A DNA stretch of 62,988 nucleotides from an uncultured Lachnospiraceae bacterium (lineage in GTDB: Bacteria; Bacillota; Clostridia; Lachnospirales; Lachnospiraceae). A program made the position numbers and the translations under genes. Where the stretch lies: assembly GCA_947626985.1 (NCBI GenBank), contig CANQUG010000013.1:1-62988 (forward strand). Reading direction: 5' to 3'. The notes beneath the pieces were generated by a model. It saw only the letters and a program-made list of their open reading frames with translations. It was not told the DNA's origin and ran no database searches. This document shows, piece by piece, positions 8,888-17,455 of this stretch; position 1 is the stretch's first letter, and the number at the start of each line of letters is the position of its first letter.

Positions 8888-10262
8888 GGTTTTTCTCCTT
8901 TTCCTCTGAAAATTTTCGGTGATTATTATAAACCATTCTTTTCTCCTTGTCGATAGAAAAAAATGAACACGCCGGAAGGTGAAGAACCGTGCGCAGGAGC
9001 TCGCTGCAGAGAATTCCGTAAAGATACCCCCGGATGCCCATGGCGGGGATCGCGAGAAGGACAAAGGCGATGCGCACGGAGATGGACAGGGCGTTGTTGA
9101 ACAGGCAGAGTCCGGGTCTGCCCAGTCCGTGAAGAATGCTGGAGAGCGCCGTGTTCAGATACAGGAAGGGGCAGATAAAGGACAGGGTGTGAATGCAGGC
9201 GCCCGCGGTGGGACTGCGGAAAAGGAGAGAGCCCAGAGTGTTCCCGAAAAAGAAAAACAGGAGGGTGAACAGGGTTCCCATGGCAAAACAAGACTGACAG
9301 GTCCGGCTGATCACATACCGAATCCTTTTTCCGTATCCAAGGGTCTGGAGCCGGGCCACAGAGGGCATGAGCATCACCGAGGCGGAATTGGTGAGGGCGG
9401 AGGGGAAGAGAATGAGAGGGAGAGCCATTCCGGTGAAGATGCCGTACACGCTCAGGGCTTCCGACGGACTCATGCCGTACATGCGGAGCCGCTGGGGAAT
9501 CAGCACAACCTCCATGCTTCCCAGCAGAGTGAGCAGCAGCCGGTTCAGGGTGAGGGGAAAGGCCATGACCAAAATACTCTTCACGCCTTTTTTTATATGG
9601 GAAATTCCGCGGGGGGAAAACTGCTTTCGGTGAAATTCGTATCCCACGAAGAGCAGGCAAAGGAGAATAACGGCAAATTCTCCGGCAAGAGAGCCTCCCA
9701 CGGCAATGAGCGCGGAGGGCTTTTTTCCCTCGGAGAGAAGGATCCGGAAGATCAGCCAGGAGCTGCCCACCCGTACTCCCTGCTCCAGGAGCTGCATGGC
9801 GGAGGGAAATCCTGTCTTTCCCCTGCCGAAATAATAGCCGGTTACGCAGGCGTGGAGGGCACTGATGGGAAAACCGAAGCACATCAGAGCAATGAGGGGC
9901 TTTGTCTCCGGCTCCTTCAGGATTTCCGCGGCAAAAAATCCGGCATGACGGCAAATCGTCCAGGATGCCAGCAGAGAAAGAAAAAGGGCGCAGAGTGTAC
10001 CGAGAAAAAAAGTATCTCCGGCTTCTTTTTCTTTGCCCAGCGCGGTCTGCGAGGCGGTCATTCTGGAAAGGGCCGTCTGGATTCCCGCCGAGGTGAAGGC
10101 CAGAACCAGAGTCTGGAGAGGAACCAGAAGCTGATAGACTCCCATTCCCCGGGAACCAATGGCATGAGAGAGGAATATTCTATAGAAGAATCCCATCAGC
10201 CGGGTGAGGACTCCGGCGCCGGTGAGAATCAAAGTCCCCCGGAAAAAACCTTTTTTGGACAT
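8820..10262 (-). CDS. SpoVB-like polysaccharide/lipid II flippase (MVF/MOP family)
   Basis: A 480-residue polytopic membrane protein of the MOP exporter superfamily, with about 14 hydrophobic segments and the opening GAGVLTRLMGFFYRIFLSHAIG typical of SpoVB/MurJ-like flippases, with GMGVYQLLVPL following. In spore formers SpoVB is needed for cortex peptidoglycan, presumably by moving lipid-linked precursors. It is slightly shorter than B. subtilis SpoVB (518). ATG at 10262 gives MSKKGFFRG; no clear ribosome site is seen. The last 22 codons run through the ribosome site and first codons of the DAHP synthase gene and look like non-conserved read-on. A paralogous O-antigen-type flippase is the alternative. 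Confidence 0.8.
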   Translation of the reverse strand: MSKKGFFRGTLILTGAGVLTRLMGFFYRIFLSHAIGSRGMGVYQLLVPLQTLVLAFTSAGIQTALSRMTASQTALGKEKEAGDTFFLGTLCALFLSLLASWTICRHAGFFAAEILKEPETKPLIALMCFGFPISALHACVTGYYFGRGKTGFPSAMQLLEQGVRVGSSWLIFRILLSEGKKPSALIAVGGSLAGEFAVILLCLLFVGYEFHRKQFSPRGISHIKKGVKSILVMAFPLTLNRLLLTLLGSMEVVLIPQRLRMYGMSPSEALSVYGIFTGMALPLILFPSALTNSASVMLMPSVARLQTLGYGKRIRYVISRTCQSCFAMGTLFTLLFFFFGNTLGSLLFRSPTAGACIHTLSFICPFLYLNTALSSILHGLGRPGLCLFNNALSISVRIAFVLLAIPAMGIRGYLYGILCSELLRTVLHLPACSFFSIDKEKRMVYNNHRKFSEEKEKNHGIRISKKTAHAGGDPQSISHQ

Positions 10263-10309
10263 AAAATAGAACCAGAACCTTTTTTTGCAAGTATATGCAC
10301 AAAATCCCC

Positions 10310-10338
10310 TTGACAGAACTGCATGTATTTGGTAAAGT
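10310..10338 (+). promoter_or_regulatory. Promoter of the isc operon
   Basis: TTGACA (10310-10315), 17-base spacer, TAAAGT (10333-10338), about 49 bases before the regulator start. On the opposite strand a TATACT (complement of 10290-10295) could be the -10 of the divergent SpoVB-like gene, so the two promoters would be back to back. Confidence 0.7.
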
Positions 10339-10386
10339 ATCTGTGATATCCGAGGAAAACACTGGGAATTAAAATGAGGTGATGGG

Positions 10387-10833
10387 ATGAAGTTGTCAAC
10401 GAGAGCGAGGTACGGACTCCGCGCGGTGATCGATCTGGCACTGTTCGGTGAAAATGAAAGCGTTTCCATTCAGAGTATTGCCGGCCGGCAGCGTATTTCC
10501 GTGAGCTATCTGGAACAGCTGATGGCTCTTCTGAAGAAGGCGGGTCTTGTGGAGAGCTCCCGGGGAGCGATGGGCGGCTACCGTCTGGCCAGGCCTATGG
10601 AGGAGATTTCCGTGGGGGATGTGCTGCGCGCTCTGGAGGGAAGCCTGGAGGCTGCGGAATGTCCCGGAAATGAATCCCAGAGTACCTGTCAGGGAGAGCA
10701 GTGTATGGCGAAATATGTGTGGAAGCGCATTAACGACAGCATTACGGAGGCTGTGGATACCCTGACCCTTGGGCAGCTGATAGAGGAAGGCAGAAAAAAA
10801 CAGGGAAGCGTCCCTGAAGAAATAAAAAATTGA
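10387..10833 (+). CDS. Rrf2-family regulator, IscR-type
   Basis: A 148-residue winged-helix regulator: MKLSTRARYGLRAVIDLA is the classic Rrf2 start, followed by the ISVSYLEQLMALLKKAGLV recognition region and GAMGGYRLARP wing. Three cysteines in the C-terminal half (AAEC, then CQGEQC) match the positions that bind an iron-sulfur cluster in IscR. It lies directly upstream of iscS and iscU, so it most likely senses Fe-S status and controls this operon. A CymR-like cysteine regulator is the alternative, but the three cysteines favour IscR. Confidence 0.9.
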   Translation: MKLSTRARYGLRAVIDLALFGENESVSIQSIAGRQRISVSYLEQLMALLKKAGLVESSRGAMGGYRLARPMEEISVGDVLRALEGSLEAAECPGNESQSTCQGEQCMAKYVWKRINDSITEAVDTLTLGQLIEEGRKKQGSVPEEIKN

Positions 10834-10852
10834 TTACAGGAGGACCAGAAAA

Positions 10853-12040
10853 ATGGGAAAACTAATATATCTGGATAATGCGGCGACTACCAGGACCGCG
10901 CCGGAGGTAGTGGAACAGATGCTTCCGTATTTTTCGGAGCTGTACGGAAATCCGTCCAGTATTTATGATTTTGCGGCGAAGAGCAAGGAAGCGGTGATGA
11001 AGGCCCGTGGACAGATCGCGGACGTTCTGGGAGCCAATAAGGAGGATATTTACTTCACCGCCGGGGGCACCGAGTCGGATAACTGGGCGCTGAAGGCAGC
11101 CTTTGAAGCATATAAGGATAAGGGAAATCATATTATCACCACGAAGATTGAGCATCACGCCATCCTCCATACCTGTGAGTATCTGGAGAAGCAGAGACAT
11201 GCCAGGGTGACTTATCTGGATGTGGATGAGAACGGAATCATCCGTCTGGAGGATCTGGAGAAGGCCATTACGCCGGAGACGATTATCATTTCCGTAATGT
11301 TTGCCAATAATGAGATCGGCTCCATTCAGCCGATTAAGGAAATCGGCATGATCGCGAAGGAGCACGGGATTTTATTCCATACGGATGCGGTACAGGCATT
11401 CTGCCAGGTGCCCATCGATGTGAATGAGTGCAATATTGACATGCTCAGTTCCAGCGCGCATAAGATCAACGGTCCCAAGGGAATCGGGTTCCTGTATATC
11501 CGCAAGGGCGTGAAGAATCGTTCCTTTATCCATGGGGGAGCTCAGGAGAGGAAGCGCCGGGCCGGTACGGAGAATGTTCCGGGAATCGTGGGTTACGGCG
11601 CCGCGGCTCAGCGGGCGGCGGCTTCCATGGAGGAGCGCACGAAGAAGGAATGTGAGCTGAGGGATTATCTTATCGGCAGGATCATGAATGAGATTCCTTA
11701 TGTGAAGCTGAATGGTCATCCTCAGAAGAGGCTGCCCAATAATGTGAATGTGAGCTTCCAGTTCGTGGAAGGGGAATCTCTTCTTCTGATGCTGGACAGC
11801 TATGGGATCTGCGCTTCCAGCGGGTCCGCCTGTACGTCCGGGTCACTGGATCCTTCTCATGTGCTTATGGCCATCGGACTGCCTCATGAGATCGCCCATG
11901 GTTCCCTTCGTATGACTCTCAGCGAGGAGACTACGAAGGATGATCTGGACTTCACGGTGGATAAGCTGAAGGACATTGTACAGAATCTGCGGAATATGTC
12001 TCCGCTGTATGAGGACTTTATTAAGAAGGCAAATGCCTGA
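10853..12040 (+). CDS. iscS: Cysteine desulfurase (IscS/NifS)
   Basis: A PLP enzyme that takes sulfur from cysteine as an enzyme-bound persulfide and passes it to the IscU scaffold. PLP-binding Lys204 lies in SSSAHKINGPKG and the catalytic Cys327 in SGSACTSGSLDPSHVL, placing it in the group with a flexible Cys loop (IscS/NifS). HTDAVQAF contributes the PLP-contacting Asp. At 395 residues it is of normal size. It starts 20 bases after the IscR-type gene behind AGGAGG; iscU follows after a 415-base gap containing a minisatellite. Confidence 0.96.
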   Translation: MGKLIYLDNAATTRTAPEVVEQMLPYFSELYGNPSSIYDFAAKSKEAVMKARGQIADVLGANKEDIYFTAGGTESDNWALKAAFEAYKDKGNHIITTKIEHHAILHTCEYLEKQRHARVTYLDVDENGIIRLEDLEKAITPETIIISVMFANNEIGSIQPIKEIGMIAKEHGILFHTDAVQAFCQVPIDVNECNIDMLSSSAHKINGPKGIGFLYIRKGVKNRSFIHGGAQERKRRAGTENVPGIVGYGAAAQRAAASMEERTKKECELRDYLIGRIMNEIPYVKLNGHPQKRLPNNVNVSFQFVEGESLLLMLDSYGICASSGSACTSGSLDPSHVLMAIGLPHEIAHGSLRMTLSEETTKDDLDFTVDKLKDIVQNLRNMSPLYEDFIKKANA

Positions 12041-12204
12041 TGAAGAGGACAAAGGCCTGATCCGGCAGAGCAGGTGTTTCTCAGTGCCGGGATGATTTTT
12101 CGGATCTTCCTGCCCCGGGAGGGCGGCGGTGCGGCGTTTTGCAGAGTGCGGCGCTGCCTGGATATTGAGGCAGGGAAATTCGGGAAATCGGCCGGAGGAG
12201 AGAA

Positions 12205-12366
12205 ATGGGCCGACAGAGGACCGAGTGTGCAGATGATATGGGCCGGCAGAGGCCTGAGGTTGTTGGGGATATGAGCCGGCAGAGGAGTGAGCCTGCGGGG
12301 GATATGAGCCGGCAGAGGAATGAGTCTGCAGGAGATATGCGGCGGGGAAATGAGTCTGCTGGGGAA
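12205..12366 (+). repeat. 33-bp in-frame minisatellite between iscS and iscU
   Basis: Five units start at 12205, 12238, 12271, 12304 and 12337; the first four are exactly 33 bp and the fifth is 30 bp. Each begins ATG and has the core GCCGGCAGAGG near its 5' end. Because 33 is divisible by 3, the array is open on the plus strand and would encode an 11-residue repeat (MSRQRxExAGD), but there is no good ribosome site in front, and it is also open on the other strand. It fills much of the 415-base gap between iscS and iscU. I treat it as a non-coding tandem repeat. Confidence 0.8.
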
Positions 12367-12455
12367 ATGGATCTGCAGGACAGGTGAATGACAGAATAGA
12401 ATCGTATATAACGGGAATTATTACATAAGTAGAATTTTATTGGGAGGAAACAGGA

Positions 12456-12896
12456 ATGTATAGTGAAAAAGTGATGGATCATTTCCAGAATCCGCGGAAT
12501 GTGGGAGAGATAGAGAACGCCAGCGGCGTAGGTACCGTGGGCAACGCCAAGTGCGGGGATATTATGAGGATCTTTCTGGATATCGATGAGGATACCCATA
12601 TCATTAAGGACTGTAAATTCAAGACCTTCGGATGCGGGGCCGCGGTGGCTACCAGCAGTATGGCTACGGAGATGGTGAAGGGAAAAACCATCGAGGAGGC
12701 CATGCAGGTGACGAATAAGGCGGTTATGGAGGCTCTGGACGGACTTCCTCCTGTGAAGATTCACTGCTCGCTTCTGGCTGAGGAGGCGATTCATGCGGCG
12801 CTGTGGGATTATGCTGAGAAGCATCATATCACGATTGAGGGGCTGAAGAAACCCAAGTCGGATATTCATGAGGGGGAAGAGGAAGAGGAGTATTAA
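12456..12896 (+). CDS. iscU: Iron-sulfur cluster assembly scaffold (IscU/NifU N-terminal type)
   Basis: The 146-residue protein accepts sulfur from IscS and assembles [2Fe-2S] clusters. The three cluster-ligand cysteines are present (Cys33 in AKCGD with its stabilising Asp35, Cys60 in TFGCGAAVATSS, Cys104 in KIHCSLLAEEA). The start ATG 12456 follows GGGAGG. The C-terminus ends in an acidic EGEEEEEY. The reading frame stays open for another 82 codons after the stop, but a terminator lies in that stretch. No HscA/HscB chaperone or ferredoxin follows, as is normal in clostridia. Confidence 0.95.
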   Translation: MYSEKVMDHFQNPRNVGEIENASGVGTVGNAKCGDIMRIFLDIDEDTHIIKDCKFKTFGCGAAVATSSMATEMVKGKTIEEAMQVTNKAVMEALDGLPPVKIHCSLLAEEAIHAALWDYAEKHHITIEGLKKPKSDIHEGEEEEEY

Positions 12897-13009
12897 GAGA
12901 ATCCGGGTATTTCAGATGATTCGGATGGTCTGGATGATTCGGATGTTTCAGATGAGTTAGATGATTCAGATGTTTTGGAAGGTTTAAAGGACATGCTTTC
13001 AGATGGGCG

Positions 13010-13046
13010 GGTGTCTGCCGTGGCAGATACCTGCTCCTGTTTTTTT
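13010..13046 (+). terminator. Terminator of the isc operon
   Basis: GGTGTCTGCC pairs with GGCAGATACC around a GT turn, with seven T a few bases further on. Upstream, 12905-12990 carries short GAT-GAT-TCG-type direct repeats with no clear function. Confidence 0.7.
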
Positions 13047-13233
13047 GACGGGCGGAGGCTCCTTATCCATAAAAAAAGATTGTGGCAGAGCCGGATGGAA
13101 TCAGAAAAGAATGATTTACAGAAGGCCTGCACCTGTGATATATAATAAGAAGGTTTAAAAAAGTAGAAAAAACTGCCTGCCGGGTGTGCGGACAGGGCAG
13201 AAAAATAGAAAAACAGCTGTAACTGGAGGAAAC

Positions 13234-15804
13234 ATGACAGGTCTTACGAACGAACAGGTAAACGAACGTATTGCTCAGGGTCAGATGAATATCAATGAGA
13301 ATCCCAACACCAGAACCTATAAGCAGATCATCAGGGAAAATACGCTGACATTTTTCAATTTCCTGAATCTGGTACTGCTTGTTCTGGTCCTTTTTGTGGG
13401 TTCCTATAAGAACTCCATGTTTGTGGGAGTAATCATTATCAATACGGTGATCGGCATCGCGCAGGAGGTGCGGGCGAAGAAGACGCTGGATAAGCTGGCC
13501 ATTCTCACAGAGAGCAAGACGGTGGTCTTAAGGGAGGGGAAAAAATGGAGTATTGCCACAGACAAGCTGGTTCTGGATGATCTCATCTATCTGAAAACCG
13601 GCGATCAGGTTCCTGCGGACGCGCGGATCCTGGAGGGCAGTATCGAGGTGAATGAGTCCCTTCTCACCGGTGAGGCGGACAATCTGGTGAAGAATCCCGG
13701 GGACGAGCTGTTTTCCGGGAGTTTTATCACTTCGGGGGAGGCCTGCTGTCAGGTCATTCATGTGGGAAAGGAGAATTACGCATCGAAGATCACCAGCGAG
13801 GCCAAAGAATTTAAGCGTCATAATTCGGAGCTGAGAAATTCTCTGAATATTATCCTGAAGGTGATCAGCATCATTATCGTGCCTCTGGGAATCGTGCTGT
13901 TTTATAAGCAGTATCAGATCGTGGGGGATACGCTGAAAAATTCTGTGGTAAGCACGGTGGCGGCCGTTCTGGGGATGATTCCGGAAGGACTGGTGCTGCT
14001 TACCAGTGTGGCGCTGACGCTGGGGTCTCTGGTTCTGGCCGGGAAGAAGACTCTGGTGCAGGAATTGTACTGCATTGAGACGCTGGCACGGGTGGATACC
14101 CTCTGTCTGGATAAGACGGGGACGATCACTGAAGGAAGGATGGAAGTGGAGAATGTGCTGCCCTGCACGGATGCCGGAACGCAGAGCGGGGGAGCGAAGG
14201 CTGGAGCTTCTGTCGATGCGGCATCTGATATGGGTGATGCAGCCGGGATCCCGGAAGGAGTACAGACTGCGGATATGCAGGCGGTTGAAGGTTCGGGGGC
14301 TGTGTCCGGGCCCGGAAAGGTTTTTGATAAAATAACGGAGAATTCGTCAGATGGTCTGTCAGAGACTGAAACGGAGTTCTTTAATCTCGGTGAAATTGAG
14401 AGAATTATGGGAAATCTCACCGCGGTGCTGCGGGACGACAACGCTACCGCCGAGGCTCTTCGAAATCGCTTTTCCATTCACAGGGATATGACGCTGGAGC
14501 ATGCCATTCCCTTCTCCTCCGACCGAAAATACAGCGGCGCGGTATTTGAGAACCGGGGGACTTATCTGATAGGGGCCGTTCAGTTCCTGTTCCCTCAGGG
14601 ATGGGAGGACCTGAAAAAGCTGTGCAGAAAACATGCCCGGGACGGCTACCGGGTCATTGTGCTTGCGCACAGCGCGTATGCCGCAAAAGAGTATGAGCTT
14701 CCCGGGGAGCTCCATCCCATGGCGCTGTTCCTTCTGACGGATGTGATTCGCCAGGAGGCTCCGGATACGCTGGCGTTTTTTGACAGGCAGGGCGTGGATC
14801 TGAAGGTGATCTCCGGAGATGATCCGGGAACCGTTTCCGCTATTGCCAAAAAAGCCGGGCTGAAAAATGCGGACAAATTTATCGACGCCACCACCCTTGC
14901 CACCCAGGAGCAGCTGGAGAGGGCGGTGAGGGACTGCAGCGTTTTCGGAAGGGTGACGCCTCAGCAGAAAAAGGCTATGGTGCAGGCTCTGAAGAAGCAG
15001 GGGCATACCGTCGCCATGACGGGTGACGGTGTGAATGATGTTCTGGCTCTGAAGGAGGCGGACTGCAGTGTGGCTATGGCCCAGGGCAGCGACGCGGCGA
15101 AGAACATCGCCAATGTGGTGCTGCTGGATTCCAATTTTGCTTCCATGCCCCACATTGTAAATCAGGGACGGAGAGTGGTGAACAATATCCGTATGGCAGC
15201 CTCCATGTTCCTGATCAAGACGATTTTTTCCGTGCTTCTTGCGCTGCTGACCATTTTCTTCGGGGACGCCTATCCCTTCGAGCCTATTCAGATGTCTCTG
15301 ATCAGCGCGTGCGCGGTGGGAATTCCTACGTTTCTTCTTGCGCAGGAGAATAATTACGAAAAGATTGACCATACCTTTTTGCGCCATGTCTTTATGAATG
15401 CGTTTCCTGCGGCAGTGACCATCACGGGCTGTGTGTTTGCGGTGATGCTGGTGTGCCAGTGGGTTTACGGGAGTGCTTCCATGCTGAATACCGCCTGTGT
15501 GCTGGTGACCGGATGGAATTATATGGCGGCGCTGAAGACGGTGTACGCGCCCTTGAATCGCTACAGGAAGATCGTGATTTACGGCATGCAGCTGGGATTT
15601 TTCGCGGCTTCGGTGATTCTGCAGAATATCCTGGCTCTGGGGTCTCTGGAGTACGGGATGATCATTCTGGTGTTTATCCTGATGACTTTCTCCCCCATCG
15701 CCATAGACGTGATTACGGAATGGATCCGGAAGATGTATGCCAGATCTCTGGATAAGGAACATCCCGGGAGGGCGCTGTCCTTTATAGAAAAACTGCAGAA
15801 ATAG
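13234..15804 (+). CDS. Cation-translocating P-type ATPase (CtpE-like)
   Basis: An ATP-driven membrane cation pump of 856 residues. The actuator motif is LTGEA (around 144-148), the phosphorylation motif is DKTGTIT with Asp293, and the hinge motif is TGDGVNDVLALKEAD. The membrane helix before the P domain carries IPEGLVLL, and there is no N-terminal heavy-metal domain, so the protein resembles CtpE-type calcium or magnesium pumps more than Cu/Zn exporters. A low-complexity Ala/Gly/Ser/Asp-rich insert of about 75 residues follows the phosphorylation site (about 311-390). ATG 13234 behind GGAGGA is preferred over the upstream in-frame GTG. Substrate is not decided by sequence. Confidence 0.85.
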   Translation: MTGLTNEQVNERIAQGQMNINENPNTRTYKQIIRENTLTFFNFLNLVLLVLVLFVGSYKNSMFVGVIIINTVIGIAQEVRAKKTLDKLAILTESKTVVLREGKKWSIATDKLVLDDLIYLKTGDQVPADARILEGSIEVNESLLTGEADNLVKNPGDELFSGSFITSGEACCQVIHVGKENYASKITSEAKEFKRHNSELRNSLNIILKVISIIIVPLGIVLFYKQYQIVGDTLKNSVVSTVAAVLGMIPEGLVLLTSVALTLGSLVLAGKKTLVQELYCIETLARVDTLCLDKTGTITEGRMEVENVLPCTDAGTQSGGAKAGASVDAASDMGDAAGIPEGVQTADMQAVEGSGAVSGPGKVFDKITENSSDGLSETETEFFNLGEIERIMGNLTAVLRDDNATAEALRNRFSIHRDMTLEHAIPFSSDRKYSGAVFENRGTYLIGAVQFLFPQGWEDLKKLCRKHARDGYRVIVLAHSAYAAKEYELPGELHPMALFLLTDVIRQEAPDTLAFFDRQGVDLKVISGDDPGTVSAIAKKAGLKNADKFIDATTLATQEQLERAVRDCSVFGRVTPQQKKAMVQALKKQGHTVAMTGDGVNDVLALKEADCSVAMAQGSDAAKNIANVVLLDSNFASMPHIVNQGRRVVNNIRMAASMFLIKTIFSVLLALLTIFFGDAYPFEPIQMSLISACAVGIPTFLLAQENNYEKIDHTFLRHVFMNAFPAAVTITGCVFAVMLVCQWVYGSASMLNTACVLVTGWNYMAALKTVYAPLNRYRKIVIYGMQLGFFAASVILQNILALGSLEYGMIILVFILMTFSPIAIDVITEWIRKMYARSLDKEHPGRALSFIEKLQK

Positions 15805-15970
15805 GGCCGGCGAAGCGCCGCGGCTCCGGCAGCAGGGAACTGCAGCGCTGTCAGCGTCCCTATAACAACGGCTGCGGGAATTTATCCTGTTTTGTGAAAC
15901 ATGGGCGGTTTTGAAGAAAGGCTTTGAGAAAACGCTTTGAGAAAAAATGTACCGGATGCAGTCGGAAAAC

Positions 15971-15999
15971 TTGTCCTGTGAAAATGAATATGCTATAAT
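15971..15999 (+). promoter_or_regulatory. Promoter of the lactonase-type gene with long leader
   Basis: TTGTCC (15971-15976), 17-base spacer, TATAAT (15994-15999). Transcription from here would give a 5' leader of about 255 bases before the ATG at 16262. The 457-base gap also holds a small leader ORF and an 18-bp palindrome (listed separately). Confidence 0.75.
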
Positions 16000-16124
16000 A
16001 GGGGCATTCGAGAGGCACGGCCGGAAGGACGAGAATAAGCCGGGATACGGCGGACGGTTGTGACTGCAGGGCGATAGCGGTCAGTGTATATATTTTGGAT
16101 GATCATAAAACTCAGGAGGACTTC

Positions 16125-16172
16125 GTGAGCGCTGATTGTACAGATTTGATGATTACAGCGTCAAAAGCCTGA
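16125..16172 (+). CDS. Possible 15-residue leader peptide
   Basis: GTG 16125 is preceded by a strong AGGAGG (16114-16119) with 5-base spacing and opens a 15-codon frame (VSADCTDLMITASKA) ending in TGA. It sits inside the long 5' leader of the lactonase-type gene and ends 5 bases before an 18-bp palindrome. That arrangement would suit translation-coupled control of the hairpin, but no run of one regulatory codon is present. The ribosome site is the main support; chance is possible. Confidence 0.35.
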   Translation: MSADCTDLMITASKA

Positions 16173-16177
16173 ATCCG

Positions 16178-16195
16178 CGGTATGCCGGCATACCG
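16178..16195. promoter_or_regulatory. 18-bp perfect palindrome in leader
   Basis: CGGTATGCCGGCATACCG is fully self-complementary. It could fold in RNA or serve as an operator for a dimeric regulator. It lies about 66 bases before the lactonase-type start codon; GGCG/CGCC pairing occurs again shortly downstream (around 16213-16229). Confidence 0.6.
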
Positions 16196-16261
16196 GTGAA
16201 TGAGAGGCTTTACGGCGCGCTTTGTCGCCTTAATCATTTGATATAAGCAGGAGGCAATTTT

Positions 16262-17392
16262 ATGGAAAAGAAATACGTAGCCTATGTGGGTACCTACACC
16301 CACGGCAGCAGCAAGGGAATTCAGGTCTACGACGTAGATGTGGAGGAAGGAACTCTTTCGGAGCGCAGCGAGGTGAAGGTGAGCAACGCCTCCCACACGG
16401 CTGTTTCCAAGAACGGCAGATTCCTCTATTCCATCGAGGATGAGGGCGTGGCTGTGTTTGAGCGTGATGAAAACGGAGATCTGACCCGTATCAACAGCGT
16501 GGATATCGATGGAATGAGAGGATGCTTCCTGGCCACAGATGTGGATGGGAGATATCTGTATGTTGCCGGATATCATGACGGGAAGGTGACCGTGGTGCAT
16601 ACGCACCGGGACGGCCGGCTGGGAAGTCTTATGGACGGAGTGTTCCATAAAGGCCTGGGAAGCGTGGCGGAGAGGAATTTCCGTCCCCATGTGAACTGCG
16701 TGCGTCCCACTCCGGACAATAAATATCTCTGCGCGGTGGACAACGGCATCGATCAGGTGAAGATTTACCGGATTAATAAGCGTCGGGATAAACTGGAGCT
16801 GGTGGATATTCTCCGCTGTCCCAGAGAGAGCGGTCCCCGTATTATCCGCTTCAGCGCGGACGGGCGTTTTGCCTATCTGCTCTTTGAGCTGAGCAATGAG
16901 ATTAAGGTGTACAGCTATGACGGAAGCGGACGGACTCCGGAGTTTGAACTTCTCCAGAGCGTGACCACCCTCACCAAGGAGGATGACGTGGACGCGATTC
17001 ACAATGCGGCTTCGGGGCTGGCTCTTGCGCCGGACGGGAAGCATCTGTTCTGCACTACCGCGGGAGAAAACACGGTTTCCATGTACGAGATCGATACGGA
17101 GACGGGACTTCTCACCAAGAAGTTTACTCTTCCCGTAAGCGGCGACTATCCCAAGGATCTGGTGATTTTCCCCGACAGTAAGCATATTGCGGTGGCGAAC
17201 CACGGAAGCAATACCATCACGACCTTCACCGTTGACTATGAAAAGAATATCATAGTGATGAAGGGCAAACCTCACAAGATCGAGACGCCCAACTGCATTC
17301 ATATCTGGCCGGTTCCGGATCCGGTGCAGGAGGAGCAGCCTGAGGCAGATAAGACAGAGGACGAGGCTTCTCCGGTCCAGGAAGAGCAGTGA
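16262..17392 (+). CDS. Lactonase family beta-propeller protein (6-phosphogluconolactonase type)
   Basis: A 376-residue seven-bladed propeller of the YbhE/Pgl family, which hydrolyses 6-phosphogluconolactone or a related lactone. Visible signs are the start YVAYVGTYTHGSSKGIQVY, repeated blade strands with NASHTAVSKNGRFLY, RPHVNCVRPTPDNKYL, and GLALAPDGKHLFC, and the NHGSNTITTF final blade. The C-terminus adds an acidic, Pro/Gln/Glu-rich tail with PVQEEQ twice. AGGAGG precedes the ATG. No other pentose-phosphate gene is adjacent, so the physiological lactone is uncertain. Confidence 0.85.
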   Translation: MEKKYVAYVGTYTHGSSKGIQVYDVDVEEGTLSERSEVKVSNASHTAVSKNGRFLYSIEDEGVAVFERDENGDLTRINSVDIDGMRGCFLATDVDGRYLYVAGYHDGKVTVVHTHRDGRLGSLMDGVFHKGLGSVAERNFRPHVNCVRPTPDNKYLCAVDNGIDQVKIYRINKRRDKLELVDILRCPRESGPRIIRFSADGRFAYLLFELSNEIKVYSYDGSGRTPEFELLQSVTTLTKEDDVDAIHNAASGLALAPDGKHLFCTTAGENTVSMYEIDTETGLLTKKFTLPVSGDYPKDLVIFPDSKHIAVANHGSNTITTFTVDYEKNIIVMKGKPHKIETPNCIHIWPVPDPVQEEQPEADKTEDEASPVQEEQ

Positions 17393-17455
17393 ATATAGAA
17401 CGATGAAGAGAAGCGGCGCAGGACAGAAACGTCTGTTTTTTGAGCCGTCCATTTG

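Noticed and set aside
10339-10386. IscR-type operator in front of the Rrf2 gene
   Set aside because: The stretch has no convincing match to the known IscR or Rrf2 palindromes, so none was annotated.
12205-12387. 60-codon repetitive protein
   Set aside because: No ribosome site, and the opposite strand is equally open; better explained as a tandem repeat.
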